Both the position numbers and the translations under genes were made by a program. This document shows positions 49,688 to 64,000 of a stretch of DNA of 64,000 bases, one piece after another (position 1 is the stretch's first letter; each line of letters opens with the position of its first letter). The notes under the pieces are model-generated. The model was not told the DNA's origin. It saw nothing but the letters and a program-made list of their open reading frames with translations, and ran no database searches. The DNA lies in the NCBI GenBank assembly GCA_022432975.1, contig CM039505.1:53171749-53235748 (forward strand), written 5' to 3'. This DNA comes from Begonia masoniana (taxonomy: Eukaryota; Streptophyta; Magnoliopsida; Cucurbitales; Begoniaceae).

Positions 49688-51905
49688 ATGGGGAAAATTG
49701 AGCAGCAAAATCAAAATCAAAATCTGCGACACCAGCAGAGTAATTCTGGACTACTCTGTAAAAGTTGCTCGGGGGCTGTGGTTAGGGTGGCTAACGACTT
49801 CAATTTCAAGTGCTTCTTCTTTCTGATTCTGGGATCCTCTGTTTTTCTTTCTGGAATCTTTTGGGTCCTTCCTCTTCACTCAACAAAGTGTGGGTTTGAC
49901 GCAAAATATGATGTTAAACTTGCTGGTATGTCATCTCTTTCTTGTTTCAAGAAGGGTTCTTTGCTCTTTTCTCTTGTAAATTCTCCCTTTGAATACAAGT
50001 CATTTCTCATAAAAGAAAATGAACAGAAAAGTTTCCTTGAAGAAAGAGAGTGAGAACAAGCGTTTACATCAGTTGCTAATATTATTTCTACGGTGGGAAT
50101 GGAATGAACTCCTCTAGCAGTTGATTAATTCAGCATAATCAACAATGGGCTTGCTCTGTTTTATCTTGTAATTGTGCCGAGACGATAATATTTGATTTGT
50201 TTCCGTTTTCTCAGCCGCAGTTCAGGCATATTTCAGGCTGGAAAAGCCAGTAAAAGAGCTTCTACCATACATTGAAAGATTAGAGTATGATATCAATGGG
50301 GAGATAGGCGTCCCGGATGCAAAGGTTTTAATTCGTACTTCCTCTGTGGTGACTGATTGAGTTTCATATTTGGCTGGGAATTGAACAGAAAGTTATGTAT
50401 CTACAGGTGGTCGTTTTGTCGATGCATAAATTGGGTGCTACTCACTATACTTATGTGGTGTTTGGATTTGTTTCTGTGCCTTCTCATGCTCAAATGAGTT
50501 CAGTGTCCCTGAGTGTGCTGTCGTCGTCTTTAATCGAGTTATTCCTTCGTAAATCCAACTTGACCTTGACGGCTTCAATATTCGGGCAGCCTTCCACGTT
50601 TGAGATTCTAAAGTTTTATGGAGGGATCGCCGTGATTCCTCCAGGATCTGCTTCCATTTGGCTGATGCCCCAGATTTTATTTAACTTTATGCTCAATAAT
50701 TCCATCTCTGACATAGTAGACAATTCGGATGAGCTCAGGGATGAGTTGAAGGTTGGATTGCGATTGTTGCCTCATGAGGTATGCCTCTGTTCAAGTGCCT
50801 TAGCAAACCCATTAATGTTTTAGTTTGAAATTGTAGTGAATTAGCTAGACTCTTGCTGACAAAAGTTTCAAGATCTGCCTCCCCTTTTCAATTGGAATTT
50901 TGAAAGAAGAGAGAAGTTTGTTTTTTTAACTGATAACATCAATTGTTTCTTACTACGCAGAATGTACTTGTGCAAATAACAAACAAGATTGGTTCGACTA
51001 TACTCCGGCCAGTAATTATTCAGGCTTCGGTTGTATCAGAATTTGGGGCCCTTTTACCGGAGAGACTAAAAGAGTTGGCTGAAATAATCACAGGCTCTCC
51101 TGCAAGAAATCTTGGCCTTGATGACAACGTGTTTGGTAAAGTTAAAGGCATTAGTTTATCTTCGTACCTCGAGAGAACGCTGCATGCAGCTCCTCCTACT
51201 CCTTCTCCAGCTCCGGCCCCGGAGCCGAGTGATCGTCTGGACCCATCGAGTCCCCAATCTGATCCTTCTTTTGCTCATATCCATCATTCTCTTGCTCCTA
51301 CTCCTCACTCTTATTTTGAGGGCTCCTCGTCGCCGTTATTTCCACATCTATCACATACTTTTGAGATGTTGTCCGATTTTGTGAAGGGTGCAAAGGACTT
51401 GGTGTTATCCCCGTCATCATCTTGTAAGTTGCTACTAATCATTTTGAGAATTCTATGTTGCCAAATTTGGAAGATGCTAAAATAAAAATGTTATTTTTAA
51501 TCCATTGAAGTACATGTATTGTAAAAAACAAAGAAGTAACTTCAACATGACTTGCACTTTGGTGTAGGAGATTTATCCCCAACATTTCTTCCCCATTTTT
51601 GTCTATTTCCTGCAATTCTCGGTCTTACTCTGGGTTTTGGTCATGAATTTATCAAATTGAAGATTCAGGGTCTTCAAATGGGGAGAGAGGTTTGATTTTT
51701 TGGGATAAATCTCTCAAACATACACTTTAATGTATTATTGACACATCAAAATGAAAGTTCACAGCTTTTGGATAGTTTAGGGGATAAAGTGTATTTGTTT
51801 TTTTTATGGATGTCGTATAACGGTGCAGTTTAATCTACGGTCCCGACAGGTACTGCCAACAAAATGTTGCCATTGATGGGTGTGGCCATAGCTTATATCC
51901 TTTAA
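49688..51905 (+). CDS. DUF7036 protein, single-pass membrane protein of unknown function
   Basis: Five exons join in frame to 412 codons plus stop: 49688-49925, 50215-50324, 50407-50778, 50961-51423, 51850-51905. The N-terminus is hydrophilic and Gln/Asn-rich, followed by a hydrophobic segment (CFFFLILGSSVFLSGIFWVL, about residues 40-60) that should be a membrane anchor. The conserved part contains YFRLEKPV..L.PYI.RLEYDI.GEIGVP, SLSVLSSSLIELFL, SIFGQPSTFEILKF and VQITNKIGSTI. A Pro/Ser-rich stretch (PAPAPEPSD) precedes a short hydrophobic C-terminus. I recognise this as a conserved plant family that I believe is DUF7036; its function is not known to me. The final exon is short and less certain. 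It converges with the rhomboid gene. Confidence 0.75.
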
Positions 51906-52393
51906 TATCTATTTTTATGACTCAAAGAAGAGGCAGTTTTTGAAGCGTAGAGAGCAGGTAAGTGTTTCATATTAGGGGATACCCGGTTTTGTTTCTGAAG
52001 AGGAATATTATGTTTGGAGAAATTAAGGTTGCAGATTTCTCAAAGAGATACCTAGATTTAGTATTTGTTTAAAGTGTGAGATTGTCTGGTTTCTGTTTGA
52101 GAATTTGTAATACTCTGCTTGGAGGAAGCATATTTTACCAAGAAATGACAACTTTTTCTTCAATATTTCTATCCATTTCCATTGTTTTTTGTGCAGTGAA
52201 TATGAAATTGACGTTAATGGGATAACCTATGCCTGAATATAAAAAGAGTGTTTAAGAAAATTTGAGTTGAGAAATAATAGAGTTTGGTATGTTGACATGT
52301 TTCAAGTAAAAATATGGTATCCAACATGTTTGAAATTATGTCAATATGCAATTAATTTGTACAACAGACCTTCCATCATCCGTCACAAATGAT
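51906..52393. other. convergent intergenic region, DUF7036 and rhomboid 3' ends
   Basis: No coding frame seen; AT-rich sequence that should hold two 3' UTRs. Confidence 0.45.
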
Positions 52394-56269
<3,876 letters not shown>

Positions 56270-56934
56270 GTCCTCTTGTTGTTGTTTCTTCTTCCTCCGT
56301 TTATCCTCAAAACAAATCGGATTGATCTACATCGTTTACCTCATCCAATCGGATCATAATTGGATCGACCAGGTGAGGATGATCCAAGACGTGAACGCTC
56401 AATTGTCATAATAATTGTTCAGGTCTGGACCACCCCTTTGTTGTTTTCACTAGAGCTCAAGCTCTCAGCCATGGCCCCCTGAAGATTCGCTGCAGGCCTG
56501 AATTTCTAAAACCCGTATATCATTGATATTGAGAGATTTAATATGAGCAATTCGTTGACATCACGTGCAGTTACAACAATATCTGTACCGAATAGGTACG
56601 TATTCAAGCACCCTTAGCTCTTGATAACAGCCAAGTTCATGTAAAATAAGCGAACAATTTTGTCGCAGTTGTCTCTTTGCATAATGTACACCCCGGCAAA
56701 GAGATGTAGTCAAATATCTCATTGATCTCCAAAGACTCCCAACCGCTAAAGTTGGTAGCCTTCACATTGACATATCCAGCGCAAACTACTGCAGACACCA
56801 TTGGTATTGAAATTCCATCAACAAATAACCAGGCGGCGGTCACAGCACTTGATCTGGAGCACCTTGTGAAGAAGGTGCCCGGTTTGATGAGCCAGCTTGT
56901 GTCGGGAGGGGGGGGGGGGGTAGCCTTTCGTTTC

Positions 56935-57262
56935 AAAAAAAATTTGGGGGCCATTTCGAAGATTAGAGCTCTGATTTTCAACAAAATGGGATTGGGTTTG
57001 GAGATTTTCACAAAAATATGATTGAGTTTGGGGATTTTCAGCAAAATGACCTCATATTAGAGGATTTTCGGCGATGAGAAGGCTCGGGTTTGAGATTTTC
57101 GGCAATTAGGAGGCTCGAGTTTTGAATTTTCGGCGATTATGAGGCTCCGATTTTGGATTTTTAACATTGAAGGCCTCGAGTTTGGGTTCTCGACTATGAG
57201 GGTTCGAATTTTGGGATTTTTGGCAACGGGGGCTGAGATTTGAGGATTTTCAGTGACGAAAA
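56935..57262. repeat. imperfect tandem repeat built on GATTTTCGGC and GAGGCTCGAGTTT
   Basis: About eight to ten degenerate units of 30-35 bases, with alternating words GGATTTTC(A/G)GC(A/G) and GAGGCTC(G/C)(A/G)GTTTGG. The minus-strand frame repeats the word AENP/VENP and is not a gene. Confidence 0.7.
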
Positions 57263-57631
57263 TCAAGGATTCAGCGATGTTTCTCTCGGTTTCAAACGAT
57301 GGAGAGTGTATAAGGAGCCGATGTTATATATACTAACAGGGGATTTGCTCCCTGTTTGAGGGTGAAGTCCTCCTGTTCTCAGTCTAAAGGCTTGAACATT
57401 GGAGGGGCCTTGTTCAAGACACGACCCCCCATTTTAAAATTGTTATATAACATAAAAGACCGAGGTAAAATGAACGGCCCCCGCATCTTTTTCATGTGCA
57501 ATGGACGCGAGTGGAGTTTATACACCCCCGCGTCGACCCCCAAATAAAACGAGGGGCTGTTTTTTTAGATCGATCTCCCGTTGTGCACGTGCGAGGGACG
57601 TAAAATTAGATCTCCGACAGAACATGTGTTA

Positions 57632-57787
57632 TGATCTCGACATATCATACATACTTTCATACATGATCATATTTTACATGTGTCAGGATCGTACTCATGA
57701 TCTTCTCCATCGTGGTTTAGTTGTACCAGTTCATATGCCCAATAGGATTTCAGTAAAGTATGATCAGTATGTATGATGTGTCGGGAT
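57632..57787. repeat. 156-bp imperfect inverted repeat
   Basis: GATCTCGACATATCATACAT at 57632 is matched in reverse complement at the right end (57765-57787) over about 23 bases with two mismatches. TGTCAGGATCGTA and TGTCGGGATCGTT also make a direct pair. It could be a MITE-like unit or a hairpin. Confidence 0.55.
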
Positions 57788-58092
57788 CGTTACAACAGGT
57801 GGCTGCGCTTTTTAGAACGGTACCTCGTTCTGTGTGTAAAATACAGAATGTAGGATTGTCAGTCGACCACTAGAGGTTGAATTATTAAGTTTTGAATAGT
57901 TTAAGGTTTGTTTCATTAGGATTAATACTTTAACGGGTTTTAAAAAAATAAATAATAGTTTGATGATGAAATTGAATTTTACCCAAATGTTAATAGTTAA
58001 AAAAAAAAAAAGCTTAATAACCTAATGTCTCTTAAGTTACATGGATTCTTTAGATATTTATAGTTAAATAACTCACGTGTGAGTGGGAAGAA

Positions 58093-58113
58093 CAATATAT
58101 ATATATATATAGC
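58093..58113 (+). promoter_or_regulatory. probable TATA box of ELO gene
   Basis: A run of TATATATATATATA about 135-150 bases before the start codon of an intronless gene, a plausible core promoter position. Confidence 0.35.
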
Positions 58114-58245
58114 CATTGAAATTTGTAAGGGTCTGCTCAGCTCACAGCTGAGGTGGGGCGATTCCCTCCCCAATCTCTCCAAAGCCTCATCTTTTCCTCT
58201 GTTCTCTGCTACCATCTTCCTTCCTCCTCCACCGCCATTGCCGCC

Positions 58246-59073
58246 ATGACCTACATTTTCTCCTCTCTCCTCTACTGCCTCGTATACCACCCTCAAATCC
58301 TCACCTTCTCATGGACGCCATCGCAGAACTTCGCTTCCTCACCTCTCTTCCTCTTCCTCTCCATCTCCGCCTACCTCTCCCTCTCGCTCCTCCTCCCCCG
58401 CCTCCGCCTCCCCGCCATTTCACCCACCTTCCTCAGACCCATCTCCGCCTTCCACAACCTCCTCCTCCTCCTCCTCTCCCTAACTATGGCCCTTGGCTGC
58501 TCCCTCTCCGCCCTCCTCCACTCTCCCAGTCTCCGCCTCCTCGTCTGCTTCCCTCCCAACACTTCCCCCTCCGGCCCCCTCTTTTTCTGGGCCTACGTCT
58601 TTTACCTCTCTAAGATCCTCGAATTCGTAGACACCCTCTTGATCATCCTCAGCGGATCCACTCAACGGCTGACTTTTCTCCACGTGTACCACCACTCCAC
58701 TGTTCTGATCATGTGCTACCTCTGGCTCTACACTCGCCAGTCGCTCTTTCCGGTGGCGCTGGTGACGAACTCGGTGGTCCACATGGTTATGTACGGCTAC
58801 TACTTGCTTTGCACGGTGGGGATCCGCCCAAAGTGGAAGAGATTGGTTACCGACTGTCAGATCGTGCAGTTTGTGTTCAGTTTTGCGATTTCGGGGCTGC
58901 TGATTTGCTACCATTTTGGTGGCTCTGGTTGCTCCGGGATGTGGGGGTGGAGCTTCAATGCCGTTTTTAATGGCTCCCTTTTAGCTCTTTTCATCGATTT
59001 CCATTCCAAGAGTTACTACGCCGGCGAGAAGAACCAAACCAAGACCGTCAAACCAGACAAGAAAAGGTCGTGA
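58246..59073 (+). CDS. ELO-type very-long-chain fatty acid elongase, plant HOS3-like
   Basis: Member of the ELO/SUR4 condensing enzyme family in the ER membrane, thought to add two-carbon units from malonyl-CoA; plants rely mainly on KCS enzymes, and the role of their ELO-like proteins is less settled. Intronless, 275 codons from the ATG at 58246 (an in-frame ATG at 58153 would add 31 residues that do not resemble the family). It shows KILEFVDTLLIIL, the histidine box HVYHH (residues 146-150), TNSVVHMVMYGYY and TDCQIVQF in the family order, with about seven hydrophobic segments. The tail is basic (KTVKPDKKRS), with KKxx-type Lys spacing. The 5' third is strikingly C-rich (CTC/CCC codons) compared with its neighbours. 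Confidence 0.9.
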   Translation: MTYIFSSLLYCLVYHPQILTFSWTPSQNFASSPLFLFLSISAYLSLSLLLPRLRLPAISPTFLRPISAFHNLLLLLLSLTMALGCSLSALLHSPSLRLLVCFPPNTSPSGPLFFWAYVFYLSKILEFVDTLLIILSGSTQRLTFLHVYHHSTVLIMCYLWLYTRQSLFPVALVTNSVVHMVMYGYYLLCTVGIRPKWKRLVTDCQIVQFVFSFAISGLLICYHFGGSGCSGMWGWSFNAVFNGSLLALFIDFHSKSYYAGEKNQTKTVKPDKKRS

Positions 59074-60265
59074 TTCTCGCTATTTTTCTCGGCATCCATG
59101 TGATGATGATTAGCTACTGACCAGACCACGCTCGCTACAGTTGATTCATTCGTCTGTGTTTTATCATTACAGATGCTTCACTTTCAACGCCTTAAATTGA
59201 AGAAAGGAAAAAGAAAATTAATGGAAGATTTACAGCTTCTGTTCTTGGTGGATGAAGTTCACTCGATCTATTCTCAGGAAGAAATATTCAATCTAAAATT
59301 TACAATATTAAACGTAAAGGTGTAAATCATTTATCAACAATATTTAAATGAAATTCCAAACACTTGAACTTAAAATCCCATCTTCTAAGTTACGACAAAT
59401 TGACAACATAACAACACATTTCTTTGCCTGATTTATAACGAATCCAAAGGATACACCGACAACATGGCCAGGAATAACACCTGGTAAGAACTAAGAACTT
59501 CAACCAGTCATTTACAGTACTCCCATCCAGACGGAATTAGCTGTTAGGCCTGTCCACCTGCATGTAATTATAAGGGCAACCGCAGCAAAGCCAGCCACGA
59601 GGGATGATTTTCCAACTGAGCCTGCCATTGGTCGCTTGCCAGAGAGCCTGTCAAGTGTTTAAGACCGATGAGTACAATGCTATATGAAAATGGTACCGAT
59701 ACCAACTAACTATGCAAGCAAGTTTGGCCTGCAGCCTCCAGCTATGGATATATGATGATCCAACAAGTATTATCACATGCTCTAATGCAGACTACAATCA
59801 TCAAAAACTACACCTCTCCCGCAGCATATTCGTGATATTTTGAGCTGCCACTCGTATTTACAAATGCATACACGCATGAAATTCAACGCACAACATGCTT
59901 TAAAGTTGTATCCTCATGTAATCATCTCACCCCCTATGAATAGCAATGGCTAGCATTCAGTGGATAATAGTTATTTATTTGACAAGAACATACCTGGCCA
60001 ATTACCTGTACGACTGCAAATATAAAATCCACCAAAGATGAAAACCAAGAAATGTGAATACGTTGAGGATTTGAGACGAGCAGGGGAAATATCCCTTCTT
60101 AAAATCAAGTATAGGTTTTGTTTCGGGAGGCCTGGCAACACGAGGCAGCCTCGGTATGACACTTTCTTGTCCTTGGTTTAGTTCTACTAAAAACTGCCAG
60201 AATTTAGCTACTATATACATAATGAACATCTTTTTCTATTAACATAAATAAAATTGAGTCCTAGG
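59074..60265. other. convergent region, ELO and DUF639 3' ends
   Basis: It should hold both 3' UTRs. From about 59650 down to 59512 the minus strand has two overlapping open frames after a CTTGACAG acceptor-like site, one with a hydrophobic stretch (SSLVAGFAAVALIITCRW). I could not assign either to a family or to an upstream exon. Confidence 0.35.
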
Positions 60266-61717
60266 CTATGTTAAACTTCCTTCGGATTTCGCTTCTTCCT
60301 TCTTTCTACTTTCAGATCTGAATTCATCACTCTCAAATGGCAACACAAGGACAGGGGCTGCAGGCACGGAGGCCCATCGCTCTCTTACAAGACTCATGAA
60401 TCTCTTTACCATCTCCTTTCGAAACTCGAGCTCACGTGTGAAGAGATCAAAGACAAAAAATGCTAGGATGTACTTGAATGGAACAACATAGAGAATGATA
60501 GCTGAAGCTAACAACACCAGTGCAACCTCAGTAGTTATCTGACAAAGTGAAACCAATGAAAATTAATTATCCCTCAAAGGGTGAGCATTTTCCTACAGAA
60601 ACTGTCTAGACACTTGCAACTCTGAATAAGAAACAAAAAATCAAAACCAAAATGCAAGAGAGAAAAAAAAACCCTATTCCATAGCTACTGCATTCCACGC
60701 CGAAAGGATCAGAACAAATGGAAAAAAAATGTGACATATTTAGAAGAATAAGCCCATACATGAAGAAAGAAACCTATCATATCCCACAAAATATTAAGAG
60801 TCATGGTAAAGAATTCTTTGGCTTCTTTATAACCATAGAACTCCAAAAAGTACCTATCATTCCATTTCTCCAAAAGCTCCTTTGATCCTATTCATGTCTA
60901 GAAGATTTTTTTTTTTCTTTTTATAAAAATATATGACAGCTTATGATCATGACTCACCTGAGGTTGACCTGAAAGAATAACTGTACGTATTTTCAGAAGT
61001 GCAACATTCAAATTCTGCAAATAGTTTTCCACATCCCGCATTGCATCTTTGACAGCAATAATCTTTTGAATGGTATTCGAGGGTGGCTGATCACGAATTG
61101 TAACTTTTCCAAAAGAACGACCAAGTCTACCTTGCTCCTTTAGCCCTTTTAGAGTCAGCATTCCAGCAGCCAAAAAAACCATCAAGGTAGGAAACATATA
61201 TGATAGCAGATTTCTGACAAAAAAAAAAAAAAAAACTCAGTTTCACTTTCTTTTTATTTCATGATTAAATTGCACAGTAAAAAAGTTAGAAGAAAAACTA
61301 TACAACAAGGACATCTAGTCGCAATCTAGAACAATGTACATTTCTAAAGACAAGAAAAATCAGTATATAACTGTAAACAACTGAGAAAACTAAGTTTTCA
61401 AAAGTGGAACAGAAGCTTTACAAGAAATATATAGTTGTACATAAATTTCTCAGAAAAGGAAAGTTCACAATCGGTCATGACAAATTATTCTATATCTAAT
61501 TATACAGAAATCGGTAGATCCTTAATTAGGACGGAATTAGGAGAGGAGGTTACAAAATCCAAACTTTCCTTATTTTCCAACAATCAGCTAATTACTTGAT
61601 GTACCTGAATATTACTGTATATGTAACAACAACAAAAGAAATTGTCATGTGGGGTTCTTCCCAGCGCCGTAGCTTTTCAAAGTTATGTATCATCATTGTC
61701 AGAGGGAGCATCAGTTC
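60266..61717 (-). CDS. DUF639 family protein, C-terminal exons (5' part not in window or not found)
   Basis: Plant-specific family of unknown function with predicted C-terminal membrane segments. Three exons join in frame: 61717-61605, 61213-60958, 60538-60266. They encode ELMLPLTMMIHNFEKLRRWEEP, then FLAAGMLTLKGLKEQGRLGRS and RDQPPSNTIQKIIAVKDAM, and finally ITTEVALVLL.., LFTRELEFRKEMVKRF and VPAAPVLVLPFES, in the order of the family as I remember it. About 213 codons are present of a protein that is usually several hundred residues longer; the upstream exons should lie right of the copia insertions, probably beyond 64000. The assignment is from memory. Confidence 0.8.
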
Positions 61718-61807
61718 CTGCAAAAAACTTAAAGACAAATTTCATTTGTATGACATTATTGATAACAAAATGAACTATCAACACCATTAACATAATGTAA
61801 GTGATGG

Positions 61808-62028
61808 TATAAAATTAAGTGGAAGAAAAGTCATTTTGATTCATAACATTCTCATAATATATACAATAAGAGAGATCACATATGATTCTCAGCCAGGATT
61901 TTCTCCTATAAAATAAGAAACTACTCAATTAACTAGTATAAATACAATAAAAAAATAAACTAATTTAATTGTTGAAATAATAAAAATAAATCATAACTAC
62001 TTCCAAGAATTAATTCTTAAATTCTACA
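61808..62028 (-). repeat. 3' LTR of copia remnant
   Basis: Ends AATTCTACA on the plus strand; matches 63389-63608 with several substitutions and is preceded on the element side by a polypurine tract. Confidence 0.8.
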
Positions 62029-62398
62029 TTTTCCCTCAAGCTGGGCAATGTATATCAATTATTCCTAGCTTGACAACAAGACAATCAAAAATAATTATTG
62101 GGAGAGCCTTAGTGAGAATGTCTGCGTTCTGGAGATAAGTTGGAATGTGTATTGTTTGAATAATTCATTCTTCAATTTTTTCTTTAACAAAGTGTCTATC
62201 AATTTCCACGTGCTTTGTACGATCATAGTAGACCAGATTCTTCGCTATACTTATGACATCTAGGTTGTCATAGTATACTTTCATAGTCTTATCACAAGTG
62301 ATCTTTAACTCAATCAGGAACCTTGTAATCCAAATCACTTCACACATACTAAGAGCCATAGCACGAAATTCAACCTTTGCACTACTTCTCGCCACCAT
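62029..62398 (-). pseudogene. copia RNase H C-terminus (minus strand)
   Basis: Reads VARSSAKVEFRAMALSMCEVIW, then YYDNLDVISIAKN..YYDRTKHVEIDRHFVKEKI, the classic copia RNase H end, and continues after a stop into NADILTKALP. It is truncated upstream by the opposite-strand insertion. Confidence 0.85.
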
Positions 62399-62404
62399 TG
62401 ACTA

Positions 62405-63110
62405 TTTCTTGCTTCACCAAGTGACGAGATTTCCCCAGACATGTGCAATACCCAGAAGTGGAAAATCATGAGCATACTAATATTGAATGTTTCTCTTATG
62501 CGGATTGGGCAAAATCAAAAATAGATAGAAGATCAACTACTGATTATTGTGTATTTGTCAGAGGAAATATTGTCTCAAGGAAAAGTAAGGGTCATGTCCC
62601 GATCTAATGCAGAATTAGAATACGGGGCTATGTCTCAAGTTGCATGTGAAATTATGTGAGTTTTATCAATTATTGGAAGAAGTTGGCCTTAATCCTTCAT
62701 TACCAGCAAAATTATGGTGTGATAACCAACATGCTATTCATATTACCTCAAATCTTGTGCTTCATGAGCGCACTAAGCATATTGAAATTAATTGTCCATT
62801 CGTTCGTGAAAAAGTACACGAAGGTAAAATTTCTACAAAGTATGTGAAGTCCGGAGATTAAGTTGGAGATTTACTCACAAAAGCTCTAAATGGAAGTCAG
62901 GTAAATTATCTTTGTAACAAGTTAGGCATGATTGACATTTATGCTCAATCTTGAGAGGAGTGTTAGAAAGATGTAAATATTAGGATTGATATTTTTCTAA
63001 TTAAAGAAGATTTAATTTTGTATGGAATTAAAAATTAGTTTTCTTATTTTCATTATAAGTTTGTATATAAATATATTTAACATATTAATGAAAACTATGA
63101 AGAATTATTC
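62405..63110 (+). pseudogene. copia RNase H fragment with LTR start (plus strand)
   Basis: With frame breaks the plus strand reads YADWAKSKIDRRSTTDYCVFVRGNI.SRKS, SNAELEYGAMSQVACEI, LWCDNQHAIHI..NLV.HERTKHIEI and DLLTKALNGSQVNYLCNKLGMIDIYAQS, the copia RNase H. Directly after GAGAGGAG comes TGTTAGAAAGATG (62960), a copia LTR start. It belongs to a different copia lineage than the flanking LTRs. Confidence 0.8.
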
Positions 63111-63376
63111 CTTCGCAACTTTGTTGTAACAGTTCTGTCCATTGAGTTTGTGAGTTTGTAGTCGGTTATAAAAATGATGAGGTTTTCAGATTGCCCATGG
63201 TTGGAGGAGACAACATCCTCTGCCAGAGAGGTTATATTGGTTGAGGAAGAACTGGATTTAGAGGCACAGAGGAGGAAGAGTAATCTGATTTTTTGACGAG
63301 ACTTAATTCTGAGAGATTTGACAGAGGAGGCGGTGAGAAAAAGAGATGCCGGAATTAGGGTTTCAGGTGAGATAAA

Positions 63377-63388
63377 GCTCTGATACCA
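63377..63388 (-). promoter_or_regulatory. primer binding site of copia remnant
   Basis: Minus strand TGGTATCAGAGC, initiator tRNA-Met type, directly next to the LTR end at 63389. Confidence 0.85.
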
Positions 63389-63608
63389 TATAAAATTAGG
63401 GGGAAGAAAAATCATTTTGAATCATAACATTCTCAGAATATATACAATAAGAGAGATCACGTATGATTCTCATCCATGATTTTCTCCTATAAAATAGGAA
63501 GCTACTCAACTAACTAGTATAAATACAATAAAAAAATGTACTAACTTAATTGCTGAAATAATAAAAATAAATTATAACTGCTTCCAAGAATTAATTCCTA
63601 AATTCTAC
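63389..63608 (-). repeat. 5' LTR of copia remnant
   Basis: Matches 61808-62028. Starts TATAAAATTAGG next to the primer site and ends AATTCTACA. Confidence 0.8.
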
Positions 63609-64000
63609 AGATAGATTTGTTGAAATTTTCCTATATTGAGCATTAACTATCTAATGATAATAGCCACCCTGCTTATTATTATGGCAGCTATGTTGGTTGG
63701 CGTGACAGAAATGAGCACAAAGCGATATGAACGTGCCTCCACAATTCACATCTTTTCTTAAACTTATATAAACGCATTGGAAGCCATCTAAGGAAAACAT
63801 AATTCTAGAGTAATTAAGCAGAGATACATGTGTTTAACTGACTAATCCCTGCTACATTGTGAAAGAGCTAAATGTTTTGCCAAAACCCACCTTTTGCAAA
63901 AATACCCTCAATCCACCACTCTAAAGAAAGAGTTTATTGGTCCAACTTATCAAAAAATATATACAATCTTTACCACACAAGGTTAAGTGGTTTATGAAAA
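63609..64000. other. AT-rich sequence at window end
   Basis: Probably intron or upstream sequence of the DUF639 gene. No exon of that family was recognised here. Confidence 0.35.

Larger units (their letters stand above)
56270..58092. other. divergent intergenic region with unidentified relics
   Basis: Between the rhomboid and ELO start codons. Open frames near 56640-57040 exist on both strands, but neither reads as a known family. A G13 run lies at 56908-56920, followed by a GATTTTCGGC repeat and an inverted repeat, listed separately. The proximal promoters of both genes should lie at the two ends. Confidence 0.4.
61808..63608 (-). mobile_element. Ty1/copia element remnant with two LTRs, interrupted
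   Basis: Near-identical terminal repeats of about 220 bp (61808-62028 and 63389-63608) flank a 1.36 kb interior. Reading on the minus strand there are a primer binding site (63377-63388), a short gag-side leader, the C-terminal RNase H, and a purine tract (GAGGGAAAA) directly before the left LTR. Most of gag-pol is gone, and another copia fragment in the opposite direction fills the middle. Possible target duplication GATGG/GATAG with one mismatch. It lies upstream of (or in an intron of) the DUF639 gene. Confidence 0.75.

Noticed and set aside
56637..57044. Minus-strand 135-codon frame and plus-strand 99-codon frame
   Set aside because: They overlap a G13 run and the GATTTTCGGC repeat; neither has a recognisable domain or supporting splice sites.

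Overview
The window is plant nuclear DNA, almost certainly a dicot. It carries AT-rich intron-containing genes with GT-AG splicing, plant-specific families (MORN-type PIP5K, plastid RBL10-type rhomboid, DUF639, DUF7036, plant ELO-like), Ty3/gypsy and Ty1/copia elements primed by initiator tRNA-Met, and no prokaryotic features. A cucurbit origin is only an impression from the LTR types and is unproven. Exon borders were placed by eye from splice signals, reading phase and remembered family sequence. Most gene models close in frame.

Layout. 1-6.4 kb: two nested minus-strand gypsy elements. 7.7-17.7 kb: a complete plus-strand MORN/PIP5K gene whose 5.6 kb last intron holds a gypsy solo LTR (5-bp TSD TAATC), itself carrying a gag-only element flanked by an unusual 53-bp duplication. 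18.1-20.1 kb: minus-strand SPC24 kinetochore gene, complete, with one AT-AG intron. 20.3-21.5 kb: hexanucleotide array between two copies of a ~330-bp unit. 22.0-34.7 kb: minus-strand GUP1-type MBOAT gene, broken by 0.2-1.9 kb homopolymers where exons should lie. 36.6-38.2 kb: minisatellite of alternating (GA)n and AAACCCTAA motifs. 40.3-41.6 kb: poly(T). 42.5-44.1 kb: 20-bp satellite that cuts off the 5' end of a p24-delta gene (44.1-46.1 kb, plus). 46.5-48.0 kb: F-box/LRR gene (minus, one frameshift). 49.7-51.9 kb: DUF7036 gene (plus). 52.4-56.3 kb: RBL10-type rhomboid gene (minus), with a 0.42 kb duplication carrying its catalytic-Ser exon plus an (ATT)n array inside an intron. 58.2-59.1 kb: intronless ELO-type elongase (plus). 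60.3-61.7 kb: 3' part of a DUF639 gene (minus), with nested opposite-strand copia remnants upstream of it.

The genes look like unrelated single-copy housekeeping genes rather than a cluster. Several act on membranes or the secretory pathway (PIP5K, GUP1/MBOAT, p24, ELO, RBL10), but nothing in the sequence shows co-regulation. The strongest signal in the window is the set of very long simple-sequence tracts. Several abut duplicated unique sequence or stand where coding exons are expected. Some of this looks like long-read assembly error (a duplicate copy full of 1-bp deletions), and some looks like real evolution (a duplicate diverged by transitions). Telling these apart is the main open question.
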